From: Candidatus Peregrinibacteria bacterium | Lineage (GTDB): Bacteria > Patescibacteriota > Gracilibacteria > UBA1369 > LOWO2-01-FULL-3 | Direction: 5' to 3' | Length of the DNA: 64,000 bases | NCBI GenBank assembly: GCA_018654255.1 | Contig: JABILX010000003.1 | Span: forward strand, 77,030-141,029 | Shown: positions 59,812 through 64,000 of the stretch, piece after piece | Layout of the letters: the number at the start of each line of letters is the position of its first letter | Position numbering within the stretch: position 1 is the first letter of the stretch | Made by a program: the position numbers and the translations under genes | Notes under the pieces: generated by a model | Databases searched by the model: none | Seen by the model: the letters and a program-made list of their open reading frames with translations, nothing else | What the model was told of the DNA's origin: nothing

Positions 59812-62521
59812 CGTTAATTTCTTTTACTTTATATTTTGAAAAGTCCATTTCAATATCAGAGCTCAAGCTTACAACCAAGTCCTCTAACCTCTTTTCGATA
59901 TTAGAAATCTTATTGTCCATACTCTTAACACTTGTTTCTGGATTTTTTTCACGTCGTTCAGACGCCTTCTCAGTAAACTCGTATTTTGGCTTAGCAAATC
60001 CCTGACCTCCTTGCTTAAATTCACCCTTAACAGCTCCCCATTCAGAAGCCCTTCTTTGTTTACCAGCTTCTCTTTTCCCCTTCCAAGACTCCTTAACCTT
60101 AGCACCAGCTTCTTTGGCCGTAACAACCGGATGAGTAATTGACTTAATAGGATGTGCCAGAAGATGCAAAGGAACCCTCAGGGCATGCAAAGGATATCCA
60201 ACCAAACGAACAGGGACTGTTATCATCTTCCCCGCCAAAGCAAGACCACCTTTGAGCCCCCACCTCACGGCCAAAGACAAAGGCTGCTTAATCAAATTAT
60301 GTCCCAAAAATTTTGCAGTATCTCTACCAATGTCTCTAAGTTTATCACCTAGCCAAGACCCATGCCTATGATTCAAAGCCCATCCAGCATGAAAACCCAA
60401 ACGAGAAACTGCACCAGTATTCAAGGAATCCCCTTTGAAATAGCCAGCAGCTTCAAGCTCGTCCATATATTCAGACTTACTAATCTCTCCCCTCGTTAAT
60501 TTTTCTTGAGCACGCTTAACTTTCAAATTTAACAATTGCTTTTCCAACACAACTCTCTTCCTCTGAACCTCAAAAAACTTTTGCATCACACCTTCAACAA
60601 CCTCTTTTTCGGAATTAAATGCCTTGATAGCCTGCGACTGACTAAGACCACGCTCTTCACTCAAAAGATTAAAAATACCCTCACGTATAGCACTATGTTG
60701 AATACTGTTAGAACCATTGTGTTTTTCAAAAGCAACCAACATATAAAATCCCTTCTTTTCATCCATCCTTTTAGACTTAAAAAGCCTTTCAATAGACCTC
60801 TTTGTTCTAAAATCAGAAGGATCAAACCCCTCAAAAGGCTTATAAACAGTTCCTCCAACATTGTATGAGAAATTCATAAATCGATCTTTGAAAACAGCCT
60901 CAGACATAACAGCCAAAAGATCTCTTGGAGCTCCATCAACAGCCTCAGACATTCTCTCCCCAGTTCTTTTTTCCCACAAACGATCTAAAAGTTGCCTCTT
61001 TGCCGCCTTCTCTAATTCCACAAGATCCATCTCCCTACCTTCTTCAGTCTGACTTATACGATGTATGAGTAATTTAAGAGCAAATTGCTCATCAGTAATA
61101 TCTATATTTTTATCAGCAGTACCTTTGTCAATTTCAAGCTGTTTCTTTTTTGACCTAATCTCATCCTCCAACCGGCCCCTCCTACCATAAACTTTCTCAG
61201 CAATAGCATTTTTGTCAGTCAGATTAGGACTATATTTTTCATAAATACTTTTTAGAGTAGCAAAATCAGTAGGAACTTTCGCAGTCTTTACAGATTCAAA
61301 ATCAGAATCAATCTCATCAGATTCAAACCCCTCTATTTCAGACTTCTTCAAAGCAACAAATTGCTTCAAAACATTCTCGAGAACCTTCTTGAATTCCTCG
61401 ACCTTACCTTTAGCGTTTTCAAAAGATTTTTGTCTATCTTCAACATCAGCCAACGTATCACCAGCATCCTTCAACTTATCTTCATTCACGTTAGAATCTT
61501 TCTTGCCAGCAAGAGACTGTAGACTCTGTAAAAAAGATTTGTTTTTACTAACCTCAGAAGAAGAATCCCCAATTTCTAGAGGAGATTTTTCAACCGCATT
61601 TCCACCTTCCATCACCTTAACTTTCTGCAACCCTTCAATTTCAACGACCAATCCCTTCAACTTACTATCTTCCGAATCCCATTCCCTATCCAAATAAACA
61701 ACAACATCTGTAAGAGCCTTCTGTTGCTGCTCCAACAACTCTACATCTCTTTTATCCTGATCTAACTGAGCTTTTGATTTTGCTTGCAGAACACCATTCA
61801 AGATTGCCAAAACATCCCTCCTCTGTTCACCCTCAGGAACTTCCTGTTCTTCAGTCATTTCTCGCAAAACATCAAGCCCAACAGAAAGATCATTCCTATT
61901 TTTCAAATCAGGAATATTGCCACCTTCTTGAGTCGTAAAAACCCGAACCTTAAGTCTTTTATTCAAATCAGTAATAAAACCATCAGGCCATTGAAACTCA
62001 AATCGTCCTTCTTCACCAGGATGATCATCAGGTTGAGCACGCTCAGCACCATCTTGATCATCAGGTTGAACATCTTCAACTTCAATATTCAACCATTTTT
62101 TGATAGCAATTTTCGCACGCTCAGGATCTAAATCACTAGGTTTTTCAATAGACCCACCAGCTTCTTCTTCATATTTTTCCCTCAAAGCTTCCCAAGCACC
62201 ATCCCAAAGATTTCTATCCTTATACAAATCGATAATTCTACTCCTTATAGCATTCCTTATTTCTGGAGTAACCCTCATATCCTCAAATTCAAGCTTGAAA
62301 CCATGATTTCCAACCGTGCTCCTAACAGCTTCATGAATATCAGTATTTTCAACCGCATTTTTACTAGCATCAAGACTAGCCGAATAATTCGGATTAACCA
62401 CAGCATCACCAGCATTTGGATCAGGATTATCAAAATCTGGTACCCTAGGAACACCAGAAGATCCATCTGGATCAGATGGATTGCTTGAATCATCGCTATT
62501 TTGGGAGTCAGGACCCGTCAT
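59774..62521 (-). CDS. Large unknown protein: acidic disordered N-term, central coiled coil, basic hydrophobic segment near C-term
   Basis: 915-aa ORF with promoter at 62556-62584; coiled-coil heptad-rich middle. Confidence 0.7.
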   Translation of the reverse strand: MTGPDSQNSDDSSNPSDPDGSSGVPRVPDFDNPDPNAGDAVVNPNYSASLDASKNAVENTDIHEAVRSTVGNHGFKLEFEDMRVTPEIRNAIRSRIIDLYKDRNLWDGAWEALREKYEEEAGGSIEKPSDLDPERAKIAIKKWLNIEVEDVQPDDQDGAERAQPDDHPGEEGRFEFQWPDGFITDLNKRLKVRVFTTQEGGNIPDLKNRNDLSVGLDVLREMTEEQEVPEGEQRRDVLAILNGVLQAKSKAQLDQDKRDVELLEQQQKALTDVVVYLDREWDSEDSKLKGLVVEIEGLQKVKVMEGGNAVEKSPLEIGDSSSEVSKNKSFLQSLQSLAGKKDSNVNEDKLKDAGDTLADVEDRQKSFENAKGKVEEFKKVLENVLKQFVALKKSEIEGFESDEIDSDFESVKTAKVPTDFATLKSIYEKYSPNLTDKNAIAEKVYGRRGRLEDEIRSKKKQLEIDKGTADKNIDITDEQFALKLLIHRISQTEEGREMDLVELEKAAKRQLLDRLWEKRTGERMSEAVDGAPRDLLAVMSEAVFKDRFMNFSYNVGGTVYKPFEGFDPSDFRTKRSIERLFKSKRMDEKKGFYMLVAFEKHNGSNSIQHSAIREGIFNLLSEERGLSQSQAIKAFNSEKEVVEGVMQKFFEVQRKRVVLEKQLLNLKVKRAQEKLTRGEISKSEYMDELEAAGYFKGDSLNTGAVSRLGFHAGWALNHRHGSWLGDKLRDIGRDTAKFLGHNLIKQPLSLAVRWGLKGGLALAGKMITVPVRLVGYPLHALRVPLHLLAHPIKSITHPVVTAKEAGAKVKESWKGKREAGKQRRASEWGAVKGEFKQGGQGFAKPKYEFTEKASERREKNPETSVKSMDNKISNIEKRLEDLVVSLSSDIEMDFSKYKVKEINDEKTNEVKEKTG

Positions 62522-62555
62522 ATTTTCACTTTTTTAAACATATATTTATCCATAA

Positions 62556-62584
62556 ATTATACCATTTTTCAGGTTAGGATTCAA
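62556..62584 (-). promoter_or_regulatory. Sigma70-type promoter for 59774-62521
   Basis: Minus strand TTGAAT, 17 nt, TATAAT. Confidence 0.65.
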
Positions 62585-62613
62585 CCCATCAAAGCCAAAC
62601 CAGAGCCAATATG

Positions 62614-62642
62614 TTGACTCATCCTCACTCCCCCTCTAAAAT
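62614..62642 (+). promoter_or_regulatory. Sigma70-type promoter for carA
   Basis: TTGACT (62614-62619), 17 nt, TAAAAT (62637-62642). Confidence 0.7.
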
Positions 62643-62665
62643 ACCCCCGACAACAATCCCTTTTA

Positions 62666-63802
62666 ATGCCAAAACAAGCAACTCTCGTCCTCAAGGACGG
62701 AACAACCCTTCAAGGAGAATCGTTTGGTGCAGACCTCCCCTGCGCAGGAGAGGTAGTTTTTAATACAGGTATGATGGGGTATCCGGAAAGTTTCACAGAC
62801 CCCTCATACAGAGGTCAAATTCTCACCCTCACCTACCCGCTAATCGGAAACTACGGGATTCCAGGTGAGTGCAAAGACGACGACAATCTTCCAAAACACT
62901 TCGAATCCAACAAACCTCACATCAGAGGATTAATTGTCAGCGAATACAGTGAAAATTATTCACATTGGGAAGCCAAAAAATCGCTCGCAGACTGGCTCAA
63001 AAAACACAAAATCCCAGCAATAACAGGTATAGACACCCGCGCTCTCACCCAAAAACTCCGCCAACACGGAACAATGCTCGGGAAAATTGTCCAACAGACC
63101 AGCAAAGCTGGTCGCGTCGAAGACGCCAAAGACGAAACGCCATTCGAAGACCCAAACAAATCAAATCTAGTAGCAGAAGTTTCAATCAAAAAACCAATCC
63201 TATATAAAAGAGGCCCAAAGAAAGTCATCGCCGTCGACTGCGGAATGAAACACAATATCCTCCGCTCACTCCTAGCAAGAAACCTAACCGTACTCAAAAC
63301 ACCTTGGGACTACGACTTCATCGAAGCACAACGCACCGGCACACTCCCGATAGAAGACTTCAACGGAATCTTCCTATCAAACGGACCTGGAGACCCAGCG
63401 ATGCTCGAGCCACTACACAAAATCATTCAAAAAGCACTCAAGCTCAAAAAACCAATCTTTGGAATCTGCCTCGGGAACCAAATCCTCGCAACAGCTGCCG
63501 GCGCAACTACATACAAACTCAAATTTGGACACCGAGCCCAAAACCAACCTTGTCAGGACGTCGACCCAGATTCTCCAAGCTTCAAACGATGCTATGTCAC
63601 TTCACAAAACCATGGCTTCGCAATAAAAGACGAATCCCTTTCAAAAGATTGGAAAGTTTGGCTAAAAAACCTCAACGACGACACAAATGAAGGCATCAGA
63701 CACAAAACTCTCCCGTATTTTTCATGCCAATTCCACCCAGAAGCAACACCAGGCCCAACAGACACGGAACACTTCTTCGACGAGTTTGTAGGGATGCTTT
63801 GA
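62666..63802 (+). CDS. carA: Carbamoyl-phosphate synthase small subunit
   Basis: EVVFNTGMMGYPESFTDPSYRGQILTLTYPLIGNYG, GPGDPAMLEPL, GICLGNQILATAAGATTYKLKFGHR. Confidence 0.95.
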   Translation: MPKQATLVLKDGTTLQGESFGADLPCAGEVVFNTGMMGYPESFTDPSYRGQILTLTYPLIGNYGIPGECKDDDNLPKHFESNKPHIRGLIVSEYSENYSHWEAKKSLADWLKKHKIPAITGIDTRALTQKLRQHGTMLGKIVQQTSKAGRVEDAKDETPFEDPNKSNLVAEVSIKKPILYKRGPKKVIAVDCGMKHNILRSLLARNLTVLKTPWDYDFIEAQRTGTLPIEDFNGIFLSNGPGDPAMLEPLHKIIQKALKLKKPIFGICLGNQILATAAGATTYKLKFGHRAQNQPCQDVDPDSPSFKRCYVTSQNHGFAIKDESLSKDWKVWLKNLNDDTNEGIRHKTLPYFSCQFHPEATPGPTDTEHFFDEFVGML

Positions 63803-63919
63803 CAATCCCCCCTCCAACCCTTAAGCTACGCCCCTAACCACACAAAATGAATCCCCGAGAAAGGGCTCTTTCTCCTGACGAAATCAGAGAATGCAAATCC
63901 ATCGTTCTAACCACAAAAT

Positions 63920-64000
63920 ATGTCAGACACCCAACAACCCAAAACTCCCCCTTTCCCCCTCCGACAAACCCTACCAGAAACAGAAGCCTGGGAGAATATT
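63920..64000 (+). CDS. Partial CDS running off the window
   Basis: MSDTQQPKTPPFPLRQTLPETEAWENI... open to the end. Confidence 0.45.
   Translation, partial: MSDTQQPKTPPFPLRQTLPETEAWENI

Noticed and set aside
34-64000. Alternative genetic code (TGA recoded, as in Gracilibacteria/SR1)
   Set aside because: TGA ends clearly complete genes (rplN, adk, trmD, the ATPase, rsmA, carA) at expected lengths.

Overview
This 64 kb window comes from a compact, AT-rich bacterial genome that looks like Candidate Phyla Radiation (Patescibacteria), possibly Peregrinibacteria-like. The lineage is inference: rpmD (L30) is missing from the spc operon, and TGA acts as a normal stop, so it is not a code-25 Gracilibacteria/SR1 genome. 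Part 1 (about 0-32 kb): serS, rpoB-ssb-rpoC, the str operon (rpsL, rpsG, fusA, tuf), and the S10, spc and alpha ribosomal operons through rplM-rpsI. This part holds several candidate structured RNAs and one repeated structured intergenic element. Part 2 (about 32.2-45.3 kb): an accessory island of mostly unknown genes. Five plus-strand cysteine-saturated paralogs, three with N-terminal zinc ribbons, are interleaved with minus-strand unknown genes, an LRV/HEAT-like repeat protein and an RHH/RelE toxin-antitoxin pair. Part 3 (45.4-64 kb): trmD, a P-type cation ATPase, yggU, rsmA, a NodB-type deacetylase, most of the de novo pyrimidine pathway (pyrF, pyrE, pyrK-like, pyrD, pyrB, pyrC, carA), and further lineage-specific proteins. 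The best candidates for new biology are the five-gene Cys-rich solenoid family with a coupled small membrane ORF, the repeated covarying RNA element at 11.2 and 25.8-26.0 kb, and the ~310-nt structured RNA between rpsJ and rplC. All calls come from reading the sequence; no database search or folding software was run.
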